A stretch of 64,000 bases of DNA from Bradyrhizobium manausense (GTDB lineage: Bacteria; Pseudomonadota; Alphaproteobacteria; Rhizobiales; Xanthobacteraceae), in the NCBI RefSeq assembly GCF_018131105.1, contig NZ_JAFCJI010000001.1, positions 3,508,001-3,572,000 of the forward strand. The letters are read 5' to 3'. The translations under genes were made by a program, and so were the position numbers. Below the pieces are notes generated by a model. It saw only the letters and a program-made list of their open reading frames with translations, was not told the DNA's origin and made no database searches. Below are positions 43,719-51,504 of this stretch, one piece after another; position 1 is the stretch's first letter; each line of letters starts with the position of its first letter.

Positions 43719-45151
43719 CTCGTCAGCGCCGGACGTATCGCAACCTTGCTTTGGCGCGGTCCCCAGCGCGTCAGCACGACACTGGAGCATGAGAGCAGGC
43801 CGAGCACGACCATCGAGCTCGCGGCGAGCCAGAAGAAGTCCTGCGCCGTGGCGTCATGCGTCGACAGCCACCAGCCGCAGGTCGCGATGTAGACCAGACG
43901 CGCGGTCTGCGCCAGCACCGGGCCGAGCACCTTGGCCGCGCCTTGCGACGAGAAGTACATCGTCGAGGCAAGACCGATGAAGGCGTAGAACGGCGCCACC
44001 GTCGACAGATATTGATGGCTGGTCGCGCGCACCGTGGTGCTGTCCGTAAAAATGTTGACCCAGAGGTCGGGGAACAGCGCGACGAGACAGGCCGGCGCGC
44101 CGACTGCGACGAAAGCAGTGGCGCCCGCGATCCAGGCGATGCTCCGCGCGCGCCCGATGCGGCCGGCGCCGACCGCCATGCCGATCATCGGCACCGAGGC
44201 AATGCCGAACGAGAACGCGATCGAGGTCAGCAGGAATTCCAGCCGCGCGCCGATGCCGTAGCCGGCGAGGATCGCAGTGCCGAACTTCGCCAGCATGTGG
44301 GTGAAGATCGAGATCGTCAGCACCGATTGCAGCGGCGAGAAGCAGGCGATGGCACCGACCTTGAGGATATCGAAGAACATCGCCCATTGGATGCGCAGTC
44401 CGCGCAGCTTCGGCACGACGCGCGCGCGGCCGGAGAACAGATACCAGCCCATCACGCTGATGTTCATGGAATAGGCGATCAGCGCGCCGGCGGCGACGCC
44501 GCGCATGCCGAGTTGCGGGAAAGGTCCAAGCCCGAGGCCCAGCGTACCGCCGAGCACGATCTGCCAGACCGCGGAGTTGAGGATCAGGAACGACGGCAGC
44601 CTCATATTGCCGGTGCCGCGCAGCACGCCCGCCATGGTGTTGAGCAGCCAGGGCAGCACGGCACCGCCGAAAAACACCTGCGTGTAGGCGATCGCATGCG
44701 CCAGCACATTGCCGCGGCCGCCAAGCATCGTGAGCACCTGGGGACCGAAGATCAGCATGCCGAGCATGAAGACGAGCCCGAAGGTGATGCCGATCAGCAG
44801 CGCATGCGCGGCAAGTGTGCCGGCACGCTCGCGGTCGCCGGCGCCGAGCGCGCGTGCGATCGCGGAGGCCACCGCGCCGCCCATGGCGCCGCCCGACATG
44901 GTCATGGTCAGGATCACTGTCGGAAACACCAGCGCCATCGCGGCCAGCGCTTCCACGCCGAGACGGCCGATATAGGAGGTCTCTGCGATCACCACGCAGG
45001 TGCCCGCGGACAGTGCGACCACGTTCGGCCAGGCGAGCCCGAGCAGCGTGCGCAGGATCGGCCCGTCCATCAACGCGCTCCGCACCGGACGCGGTGGCGG
45101 CGGCAGCGGACGCTCCTGTTCATCGACCGGGATCTCGGCGACCTCAGTCAT
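43715..45151 (-). CDS. MATE family efflux transporter (NorM-like)
   Basis: A 478-residue integral membrane exporter with about twelve helices. The first half begins GPILRTLLGLAWPNVVALSAG and has [26 protein letters not shown]; the second half has TISIFTHMLAKFGTAILAGYGIGARLEFLLTSIAFSFGIASVPMIG, as in MATE pumps. The N-terminus (residues 1-30) is a soluble Pro-rich tail. ATG 45151 is chosen over 45190. It is convergent with the Met-rich gene and overlaps it by four bases. Confidence 0.92.
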   Translation of the reverse strand: MTEVAEIPVDEQERPLPPPPRPVRSALMDGPILRTLLGLAWPNVVALSAGTCVVIAETSYIGRLGVEALAAMALVFPTVILTMTMSGGAMGGAVASAIARALGAGDRERAGTLAAHALLIGITFGLVFMLGMLIFGPQVLTMLGGRGNVLAHAIAYTQVFFGGAVLPWLLNTMAGVLRGTGNMRLPSFLILNSAVWQIVLGGTLGLGLGPFPQLGMRGVAAGALIAYSMNISVMGWYLFSGRARVVPKLRGLRIQWAMFFDILKVGAIACFSPLQSVLTISIFTHMLAKFGTAILAGYGIGARLEFLLTSIAFSFGIASVPMIGMAVGAGRIGRARSIAWIAGATAFVAVGAPACLVALFPDLWVNIFTDSTTVRATSHQYLSTVAPFYAFIGLASTMYFSSQGAAKVLGPVLAQTARLVYIATCGWWLSTHDATAQDFFWLAASSMVVLGLLSCSSVVLTRWGPRQSKVAIRPALTS

Positions 45152-45317
45152 TTCCTCTCCGGGGCACAAGCGCCATTTGCGGCGCGGCAATGCATAGGTG
45201 TGACAATCAATTTCCTCGCGCGAAAGGCGCGGCCAGCACTTGTTAGCACGGCGGCTGCCGATTCCGCCTGCGTCAGGTGCAGGCGTGCCCTGCGGCAGCG
45301 CATTTCAAGCGGTGGAA

Positions 45318-46370
45318 TTAGCTGATCGTCCAGACCAGAGGCGACCGGCCGCCCACTGTCGGGCGCAGATGCACAGCAATGTGCCGGCCGCATCCCGCAG
45401 CCAGTCCATCGAACAACCCCTCGAGCACCTTGGCGCAGGCACGATGATAATCGGGGACGTCGTCCATCAGCTTCCAGCTCTGCTGACGGATTTCGAGGCT
45501 ACCTTCGGATTGCGTCGTCTCAGCCACGTCGTCCTGTGCAGAGAACAACGCGCCGATGAACGATGCGAACTCGCTTGCGCCACCGCGCGTCATCGACAGT
45601 GCCGCCGCGACCTCGTCGAAATACTGCATGCCGATCAGTTTGCCGGTGAGATGCAGGAGATAGCCGGCATCTTCCGGGCCGAACAGCTGCACCATCACGG
45701 GCGCTGCCGTGCGCACATATTCCATCGCATAGTTGCGATAGGCCTTTTCCAGGCGCGCCTTCGGCCAGCTCGCGACCGGCAACGCCGGCGCGGTCTTCGC
45801 ATCGAACAGCGGCGCTTCGAGATGGCGCGCGAACACCAGGCGCTGGTCGAGCTCCAGCGGGTGGTCGTATTGATGATAATAGCCTTCGAGCCCGTCCTGA
45901 CCGTCGACGCTCTGCTTGGTACAGACGAAGCCCAGCCTGGTGTCGCCGAGCGCGACGCCGTTGTTGGCGTGCCAGCCGCGCAGCATCGCCCGTGAGACCT
46001 CGCCGGGCACCCCGCAGATCGCGGTGCCCTTCCAGATCCAGCGCGGCGGCGGATAGCGTATCCAGGCCTTGGTGTCGCTCTCATACATGTATTCGACGTG
46101 CACGCCGCCGATCCAGTTGGAGAGATAGTGATATTGCGCAGCCGCCACCGCCGGCGGCAGATGATCGATCCCGAGCTTCTTGAGCCCCGGCAGGAAGCGC
46201 TCCTGCTGCTGGCGGCGGAACACGCGGAAGACGAATTCCGCCGCATCGGCCGTGCCGCGGCGCGTGACCACGGTGAGGATGAGGCCGGTGAAGTAGGCGT
46301 GATAGAGGTCGGCAACCGCGCGCCAGCGTTTCCATTGCGCGTCCAGCGCGGCATCTGCTGCTGCGGTCAT
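45318..46370 (-). CDS. Conserved hypothetical protein, 350 residues
   Basis: The protein starts MTAAADAALDAQWKRWRAVA and is largely soluble and helical with no signal peptide or membrane helix. Noticeable segments are VADLYHAYFTGLILTVVTRRG, FRRQQQERFLPGLKKLGIDHLP, AAAQYHYLSNWIGGVHVEYM, RYPPPRWIWKGTAICGVPGEVSRAMLRGWH and LLHLTGKLIGMQYFDEVAAAL. I do not recognise the family with confidence. GGGAG precedes ATG 46370; a GTG 46376 adds two codons. It lies between MATE and the PAS gene and is transcribed in the same direction as both, with gaps over 100 bp, so no function can be inferred from neighbours. Confidence 0.75.
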   Translation of the reverse strand: MTAAADAALDAQWKRWRAVADLYHAYFTGLILTVVTRRGTADAAEFVFRVFRRQQQERFLPGLKKLGIDHLPPAVAAAQYHYLSNWIGGVHVEYMYESDTKAWIRYPPPRWIWKGTAICGVPGEVSRAMLRGWHANNGVALGDTRLGFVCTKQSVDGQDGLEGYYHQYDHPLELDQRLVFARHLEAPLFDAKTAPALPVASWPKARLEKAYRNYAMEYVRTAAPVMVQLFGPEDAGYLLHLTGKLIGMQYFDEVAAALSMTRGGASEFASFIGALFSAQDDVAETTQSEGSLEIRQQSWKLMDDVPDYHRACAKVLEGLFDGLAAGCGRHIAVHLRPTVGGRSPLVWTIS

Positions 46371-46485
46371 GTTCACTCCCGATCGTTGTTTTGATCGAGT
46401 GTGTCACCGCGCCGGATGACAGGCAACATGATGCGCGTGCAGGGCTCCCTGCACGATCGGCTCGTCAATTCCGCATCACGAAGTT

Positions 46486-46530
46486 TGCGAAGCCTTAATT
46501 CTGCGAAGCCTTTTAATTCTGCGAAGCCTT
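46486..46530. repeat. Short tandem duplication at the 3' end of the PAS gene
   Basis: TGCGAAGCCTTAATTC (46486-46501) and TGCGAAGCCTTTTAATTC (46502-46519) are near-identical, followed by a third partial copy TGCGAAGCCTT. On the coding strand each copy repeats the gene's last codons (KASQN) and stop, so the duplicates lie just past the end of the gene. Confidence 0.7.
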
Positions 46531-46923
46531 GGCCGCGCGCTCGCGCTCGACGCGCTCGGTGACGTCGCGCGCCATTGCGACCGATCCCTGGACAATGCCG
46601 CCTGCATCCCGCACCAGCGCGAAGGTCATTTCGATGTAGAGCTTGCGTCCGCTCTTGTGCAGCGCGCGGGTCAGCGTCGGTCGGCCCGCAAGCTTCATCG
46701 TCCCGCTGGCGAGCGCGGCCTCAAAACCCTTCCAGTGCGCGGCGCGCAGATGTTCGGGGATGATCAGGTCGAGGTTCTGGCCGAGCGCTTCATCCGCGGT
46801 GAAGCCGAACAGCGCGGTGGATGCCCGATTCCAGCGCGTGATCGTGCCGGAGCGATCCGAATAGATCAGCGCGTCCGCGACGTCGTTGAGGATGTTTGCG
46901 TCGAGTCGGGATTGATCGGTCAT
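46513..46923 (-). CDS. PAS domain-containing protein
   Basis: A 136-residue single-domain PAS protein. The domain spans about 10-125: NILNDVADALIYSDRSGTITRWNRAST, then ALFGFTADEALGQNLDLIIPEHLRAAHWKGF and a PAC-like tail RKLYIEMTFALVRDAGGIVQGSVAMARDVTERVE. It resembles the sensor of PAS kinases but has no output domain; it may work by protein-protein contact. The ATG 46923 is preferred because the frame upstream lies in a repeat. The very end is duplicated in tandem. Confidence 0.85.
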   Translation of the reverse strand: MTDQSRLDANILNDVADALIYSDRSGTITRWNRASTALFGFTADEALGQNLDLIIPEHLRAAHWKGFEAALASGTMKLAGRPTLTRALHKSGRKLYIEMTFALVRDAGGIVQGSVAMARDVTERVERERAAKASQN

Positions 46924-46934
46924 GGCGCCACCTC

Positions 46935-47016
46935 GTAGCCCGGATGCAGCAAAGCGTAATCCGGGATATTGCCACAAATGAGCTTCCCGGATTTCGCTTC
47001 GCTCCATGCGGGCTAC
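46935..47016. repeat. Family E palindromic repeat
   Basis: GTAGCCCGGATGCAGCAAAGCG at the left and CGCTTCGCTCCATGCGGGCTAC at the right are inverted copies with CCGGGA...TTCCCGG inside. It lies between the PAS gene start and the dcd stop, so it is probably in the dcd 3' region. Confidence 0.8.
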
Positions 47017-47025
47017 AGGATGTGG

Positions 47026-48162
47026 CTACACCCGAAAATGCTTCGATAGTTTGAGGCCCTGCGCCTGGTAGTTCGAGCCGATGCGCTGGCCGTACATGGC
47101 ATCAGGGCGTGCCAGCATCTTCTCGTAGACCAGGCGGCCGACGATCTGGCCGTGCTCGAGGATGAACGGCACTTCGCGCGAGCGCACTTCCAGCACGGCG
47201 CGGGAACCCTGTCCGCCCGCGCCGGCATAGCCGAAACCGGGATCGAAGAATCCGGCATAGTGCACGCGGAATTCGCCGACCAGCGGATCGAACGGCACCA
47301 TCTCCGCGGCGTAATCGGGCGGCACCTGCACCGCTTCCTTGGAGGCGAGGATGTAGAACTCGCCGGGATCGAGGATCAGGCTGCCGTCGGGACGCGCCGA
47401 GATCGGCTCCCAAAATTCCTCCACGCCATAGCCCGAGCGACGATCGACATCGACCACACCGGTGTGGCGCTTGGCGCGGTAGCCGACGAAGCCAGTGCCC
47501 TTTTCGCCGGAGAGATCGACCGAGACGGCCACGCCGCCGGCAAGATCGGCATCATCCATGTCGACGAGACGCTCGGAGGCATGCAAGCTTTCGAGCGCGT
47601 CGGCATCGAGGATGGCGTCACCGGTGCGAAAGCGAACCTGCGACAGCCGCGAGCCTTCGCGCACCAGCACCGGAAACGTCTTCGGGCTGATCTCGGCATA
47701 GAGCGGACCGTGATAGCCGGCGCCGATCATGTCGAAGCGGCGAGTGCCGTCGGCGATGACGCGGGTGAAGACATCGAGGCGGCCGGTCGAGCTTTTGGGA
47801 TTGGCGGCCGCGACGATCTCCGGCGGCAGCGCAAGGCTTTCCAGCAGCGGCACGATGTAGACGCAATTGGTCTCCAGCACCGCGCCATCAGCGAGGCTGA
47901 ACTCATGCAGCTTCAACTGATCGATGCGCTCGGCGACCGTGGCGCCCGGACCAGGCAGGAAGCTCGCACGGACGCGATAGGCGATGTCGCCGAGGCGGAG
48001 ATCGAGGCTTGCCGGCTGGATCTGGCTTTCGACGAAATCGTATGCGGGCAGGATGAGGCCCGCTTCCGCCATCGCCGCGATCATGCGGTCGGGCAGGATA
48101 CCATTGGCGTCGGGCGCGACCGTGAACGTCAACCGGGGGTCCTCATCTGGGGTCAAATGCAT
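47026..48162 (-). CDS. dcd: 2'-deoxycytidine 5'-triphosphate deaminase
   Basis: A 378-residue protein of the alphaproteobacterial long Dcd type. It has two dUTPase-like halves: the first with AGLILPAYDFVESQIQPASLDLRLGD and ANPKSSTGRLDVFTRV, the second with EGSRLSQVRFRTGDAIL..., FGYAGAGGQGSRAVLEVRSREVPFILEHGQIVGRLVYEKM. Standard Dcd is about 190 residues, so the duplicated arrangement is notable. It makes dUTP from dCTP for thymidylate synthesis. ATG 48162 is the first in-frame start with conserved sequence after it; the first 20 residues are less certain. It is divergent from metZ. Confidence 0.88.
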   Translation of the reverse strand: MHLTPDEDPRLTFTVAPDANGILPDRMIAAMAEAGLILPAYDFVESQIQPASLDLRLGDIAYRVRASFLPGPGATVAERIDQLKLHEFSLADGAVLETNCVYIVPLLESLALPPEIVAAANPKSSTGRLDVFTRVIADGTRRFDMIGAGYHGPLYAEISPKTFPVLVREGSRLSQVRFRTGDAILDADALESLHASERLVDMDDADLAGGVAVSVDLSGEKGTGFVGYRAKRHTGVVDVDRRSGYGVEEFWEPISARPDGSLILDPGEFYILASKEAVQVPPDYAAEMVPFDPLVGEFRVHYAGFFDPGFGYAGAGGQGSRAVLEVRSREVPFILEHGQIVGRLVYEKMLARPDAMYGQRIGSNYQAQGLKLSKHFRV

Positions 48163-48210
48163 CCGGACATGCCGGAAATACTAGCCTTTTACGGCTATCC
48201 GATGGACGCC

Positions 48211-48239
48211 TTGACGGAAAGGCCATTGCGGAATATGAG
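48211..48239 (+). promoter_or_regulatory. Sigma-70-like promoter of metZ
   Basis: TTGACG at 48211-48216 and TATGAG at 48234-48239 with a 17-bp spacer. A start near 48246 would place the SAM-II aptamer at the very 5' end of the transcript. Confidence 0.65.
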
Positions 48240-48248
48240 CATCACTTA

Positions 48249-48310
48249 TCCCGTGGTGATTTGAGCCGGCCGGCTTGCAGCCACGTTAAATAAGTCGCTA
48301 AACAGGCCGG
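48249..48310 (+). ncRNA. SAM-II riboswitch aptamer
   Basis: The sequence CGTGGTGATTTGAGCC...CTTGCAGCCACG...TTAAATAAGTCGCTAAA matches the SAM-II (metA motif) consensus I know. P1 pairs 48252-48257 with 48280-48285 (CGTGGT/GCCACG, one GU pair). The pseudoknot pairs CCGGCC (48266-48271) with GGCCGG (48305-48310). SAM-II binds S-adenosylmethionine and turns off methionine biosynthetic genes in alphaproteobacteria. The metZ coding region starts at 48395, consistent with this role. Confidence 0.9.
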
Positions 48311-48330
48311 GGACCTCTGTGATCCCGGCC
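48305..48330 (+). promoter_or_regulatory. metZ: Candidate antiterminator hairpin of the metZ leader
   Basis: GGCCGGG (48305-48311) and CCCGGCC (48324-48330) form a perfect 7-bp stem with a 12-nt loop. It competes with the SAM-II pseudoknot for 48305-48310 and with the terminator stem for 48325-48330, so it should form when SAM is absent. Confidence 0.6.
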
Positions 48331-48358
48331 CGTGGAAGTTATCCAGGCCGGTTTTTTT
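48325..48358 (+). terminator. metZ: Intrinsic terminator in the metZ leader
   Basis: CCGGCC (48325-48330) pairs with GGCCGG (48346-48351). Inside, TGGA (48333-48336) pairs with TCCA (48342-48345) around loop AGTTA, with a 2-nt bulge. Seven T residues follow at 48352-48358. This is an uncommonly clear intrinsic terminator lying between the riboswitch and the ribosome site. Confidence 0.75.
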
Positions 48359-48394
48359 GTGACCATTTTCAGATGGTCACGCAGAGGAGGTCCT

Positions 48395-49591
48395 ATGTCG
48401 AAGTCCCCGGCGTCCGCCGCGCAATATCGTCCCGAAACCCGTCTGGTCCATTCCGGCACCCTGCGCTCGCAATATGGCGAGACGTCGGAGTCGCTGTTCC
48501 TGACCCAGGGCTATGTCTACAACAGCGCCGAGGAGTGCGAGGCGCGGTTCAAGGGCGAGGACCCCGGCTTCATCTATTCGCGCTACTCGAACCCGACGAT
48601 CGCGATGTTCGAGCGCCGCATGATCGAGCTCGAAGGCGCTGAGGCCGCCCGATCGGCCGCAACCGGCATGGCCGCGGTGACGACCGCGATCCTGGCGCCG
48701 CTGAAAGCCGGGGACCACGTGGTGGCATCGCGCGCGCTGTTCGGCTCCTGTCTCTACGTCGTGCAGGATCTGCTGCCGCGCTACGGCATCGAGACCACGC
48801 TGGTCGACGGTGCCAATCTCGATGAATGGCAGCGCGCGGTGAAACCCAACACCAAGACGTTCTTCCTGGAGAGCCCGACCAATCCAACGCTCGACGTGCT
48901 CGACATTCCCGGCATTGCCGAGATCGCGCACGCAGGCGGCGCGCGGCTCGTGGTCGACAACGTGTTCGCGACGCCGATCTGGCAGAGCCCGCTCGCGCTC
49001 GGCGCCGACGTCGTCGTCTACTCCGCGACCAAACACATCGACGGCCAGGGCCGTTGTCTCGGCGGCATCATCCTGTCGTCGGAGGCCTTCATCGCCGAGC
49101 ACATCCACAATTTCATGCGCCAGACCGGTCCGTCGATCTCGCCGTTCAACGCCTGGGTCCTGCTCAAGGGCCTGGAGACGCTCGGCGTGCGCGTGCGCGC
49201 GCAGACCGACACCGCGGCGCGCATCGCCGACGTGCTGGCGAGCCATCCCAAGATCGCACGGCTGGTCTATCCGGGCCGCGATGATCATCCGCAGGCCGCG
49301 CTGGTGAAGAAGCAGATGCGCGGCGGTTCGACGCTGGTCGGCTTCGAGGTCAAGGGCGGCAAGGCGGCTGCGTTCCGCGTGCTCAACGAGCTGAAGCTCG
49401 CAAAAATCTCGAACAATCTCGGCGATGCCAAGAGCCTTGTCACGCACCCCGCGACGACGACGCATCAGCGGCTGAAGCCGGACGTGCGCGCCGAGCTCGG
49501 GATCGGCGAAGGATTCATTCGCTTCTCGGCCGGGCTCGAGCACGCGGATGATCTGATCGAGGATCTGACTGCGGCGCTGGAGAAGGCGTGA
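48395..49591 (+). CDS. metZ: O-succinylhomoserine sulfhydrylase
   Basis: A 398-residue PLP enzyme of the Cys/Met metabolism family. It forms homocysteine from O-succinylhomoserine and sulfide for direct sulfhydrylation. Landmarks: the start RPETRLVHSGTLRSQYGETSE, YSRYSNPT, LVVDNVFATPIWQSPLALGADVVVYSATKHIDGQGR with the Schiff-base lysine in SATKH, and a C-terminal GLEHADDLIEDL. The ATG 48395 has GAGGAGG upstream; the longer in-frame extension is in the leader. Expression is controlled by SAM through the SAM-II leader. Confidence 0.94.
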   Translation: MSKSPASAAQYRPETRLVHSGTLRSQYGETSESLFLTQGYVYNSAEECEARFKGEDPGFIYSRYSNPTIAMFERRMIELEGAEAARSAATGMAAVTTAILAPLKAGDHVVASRALFGSCLYVVQDLLPRYGIETTLVDGANLDEWQRAVKPNTKTFFLESPTNPTLDVLDIPGIAEIAHAGGARLVVDNVFATPIWQSPLALGADVVVYSATKHIDGQGRCLGGIILSSEAFIAEHIHNFMRQTGPSISPFNAWVLLKGLETLGVRVRAQTDTAARIADVLASHPKIARLVYPGRDDHPQAALVKKQMRGGSTLVGFEVKGGKAAAFRVLNELKLAKISNNLGDAKSLVTHPATTTHQRLKPDVRAELGIGEGFIRFSAGLEHADDLIEDLTAALEKA

Positions 49592-49606
49592 GGCAATGGA
49601 GGTCTC

Positions 49607-49701
49607 GTAGGGCGGGCAAAGCGAAGCGTACCCACGTGCCTTTATCGCGAGACTCACAGACAGATGGTGGGCACGGCGCTTCGCGCCTTTGCCCACCCTA
49701 C
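49607..49701. repeat. Family F palindromic repeat
   Basis: GTAGGGCGGGCAAAGCGAAGCG at the left and CGCTTCGCGCC...GCCCACCCTAC at the right are inverted copies with GTACCCAC/GTGGGCAC inside. It separates metZ from the convergent SGNH operon end and could terminate both. Confidence 0.8.
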
Positions 49702-49711
49702 GGCAGCGGGG

Positions 49712-50713
49712 TTACATCGGCCGATAGGTCCGCACGTCGGCGGGCACGTTCACGCCGAGCTTGATCTGCCCGACCGAGCGGATGATGTCGTCGCCGAGCA
49801 GCTGGGCGAAGCAGGCGTAGCCCCAATCGTTCATGTGCAGGCCGTCGGCGATGACAAAGCTCTCGACCGGAAGCGACTGCTTCTCGTGCCAGTCGCGCAT
49901 CACCTCGAAGCGCGGGAAGATACCGATGTGACGGAGCTCGGCGACCTTGCCGAGCAGTTTCACCATCTTGCTCGCGCTTTCGGGACGCTCGGTGACGCGC
50001 GGTGAATATTGCGGGTCGACCAGCACGACGTCTGCGTCGCCGGCAGCCTGGATGCGGGTAACACCGTCCTCGACCAGCTTTGCGGTATCGCCGGGATCGA
50101 GATTGCGCAGCACCGCGTTGGTGCCGACCTGCCAGATCACGAGATCCGGATGCACATCGATCACCTCCTTCTGGAGGCGCTTCATCATCTCGGGCGCATC
50201 CTCGCCGCCGACGCCAGCGTTGATGACGGAGATATCGGCAGTCGGATATTGCCGGCGCAGCTGCGCAGCGAGACGGTTCGGATAGTTGAAGTCGGGCGAG
50301 GTCGCGCCGTAGCCCGCGGTCGACGACGAACCGAAAGCGACAATCACGACAGGCCGGCCGGCGATCAGCTTGTTCGCGACATGCGGCAACGAGCCCATCG
50401 CCTTCACGCCGCCCTTCGGCGACAGGCACGGCACGCGGCTGAAAATGTCGCCGGCGGATTTCGCGACCTGCTTCACCTTGTCGATGGCGCGCGAGGTGAG
50501 ACCGCGCGGCTCGGTGGACTGCTGGGTGGTCGCTGCAACCGTGGTTTGCGACGGTGAGACCGGTGCGGGATCAGCGGCCGACTGCGGCGCGGGCGTCGCC
50601 TGCGCCGTTTGCGCGCGCGCCGGCGTCTGCGCAAAGGGCGTCAACATCAGCAGCGCCGCCGCTGCGGGCGCAGCCAGCCATGTCGACAGGCAAAAAGGGC
50701 GGAGAGAACTCAT
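49712..50713 (-). CDS. SGNH/GDSL hydrolase family protein (active-site blocks intact)
   Basis: A 333-residue exported protein. Signal peptide core TWLAAPAAAALLMLTPFAQTPARA is followed by a Gln/Pro-rich linker. SGNH blocks: I, AFGSSSTAGYG with candidate Ser S130; II, NAGVGGED (Gly about 169-170); III, WQVGTNAVL (Asn N199); V, ADGLHMND (D290, H293). It is the third gene of an operon after an OpgC-like acyltransferase and a second SGNH protein. A role in adding or removing acyl groups on periplasmic glucans is inferred from the neighbours. Substrate unproven. Confidence 0.86.
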   Translation of the reverse strand: MSSLRPFCLSTWLAAPAAAALLMLTPFAQTPARAQTAQATPAPQSAADPAPVSPSQTTVAATTQQSTEPRGLTSRAIDKVKQVAKSAGDIFSRVPCLSPKGGVKAMGSLPHVANKLIAGRPVVIVAFGSSSTAGYGATSPDFNYPNRLAAQLRRQYPTADISVINAGVGGEDAPEMMKRLQKEVIDVHPDLVIWQVGTNAVLRNLDPGDTAKLVEDGVTRIQAAGDADVVLVDPQYSPRVTERPESASKMVKLLGKVAELRHIGIFPRFEVMRDWHEKQSLPVESFVIADGLHMNDWGYACFAQLLGDDIIRSVGQIKLGVNVPADVRTYRPM

Positions 50714-50733
50714 TAACGCTAGACCTCAATTTC

Positions 50734-51504
50734 TCAATTTTGCTGCTGGCCCGGCCCCAAATGGGCAGCGTCGATCACAAACTGCGCCAACGCCCGGCCA
50801 AGGCAATCATGGACCTTCTTCGCCAGCTCGGGGCCGTGGGAGGGGCTGAACAGGTCGAACTGACCTTGATCATTCCACTGCCGCATTATCGCAAAACGGT
50901 CGAACAGCGGGATATCATGCTCCTGCGCCACCACCCGCATATTGTCGAGATAAGGTGGCGCCGAGATCATGGTTTCGGTACGCGGGCTGTACTGCAAATT
51001 CATCAAGACGACGTCAGCCCCTGCATTTTGCAACGCAGCGACCCCTTCGGTCACGGCGCCGCGAAAGTCATCGGGATCGATGGATCGGATAGCATCCACG
51101 GTCCCGGTCTGCCAGATGACCAAAGTAGGCGTTTTTGCTTCCATGAGCTTAACGAAGGTACCAGCGGCCTCCTCCGCGGTCTTCTTGCTCTGTATTTCTA
51201 CGGAGACGTGCACGATCTCCGCAGGCGGCAGCTTGTCCTTCAGGATGGCCTGCATGCGCGCCGGATAGGAGCTGTCCTCCTGGGCCGGAATGGTGGTGGA
51301 GCGGCTGCCGATCACCAGGATCTCGAGCGGCTTGCCCGCCTTGACGGTGTCGGCGACCTTGTGGAGCTGGCTGTCGGTGGTGAGCAGGTAAGGCGGCAAT
51401 TCGCAGGCAGCGGGTGCGGCAGGCACGGCATCGCCCGCGCGCGCCGAAGGCGCGGCGAGACCAGCGCACAACAGGATCAGGCTCAGGAGAACCCTCACCT
51501 TCAT
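50734..51504 (-). CDS. SGNH-fold protein with degenerate active site (likely pseudoenzyme)
   Basis: A 256-residue exported protein (MKVRVLLSLILLCAGLAAPSARA signal) clearly paralogous to the SGNH gene just downstream: both share .GS.ST, WQ.GT...R..DP.D, ..QYSPR, and a final H. However block I reads IGSRST with Arg68 where the Ser should be, block II reads VSVEIQ with no Gly, block III reads GTV with Val136 for Asn, and block V reads SPSH with Ser220 for Asp. Only His223 remains. It may be a binding or scaffold partner. Its ATG shares its A with the OpgC stop codon. Confidence 0.82.
   Translation of the reverse strand: MKVRVLLSLILLCAGLAAPSARAGDAVPAAPAACELPPYLLTTDSQLHKVADTVKAGKPLEILVIGSRSTTIPAQEDSSYPARMQAILKDKLPPAEIVHVSVEIQSKKTAEEAAGTFVKLMEAKTPTLVIWQTGTVDAIRSIDPDDFRGAVTEGVAALQNAGADVVLMNLQYSPRTETMISAPPYLDNMRVVAQEHDIPLFDRFAIMRQWNDQGQFDLFSPSHGPELAKKVHDCLGRALAQFVIDAAHLGPGQQQN

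Noticed and set aside
43347..43790. His-rich minus-strand frame (HHLRHHRHH pattern)
   Set aside because: It is the antisense of the Met codons (ATG gives CAT) of the secreted Met-rich gene, so the His-rich protein is an artefact.
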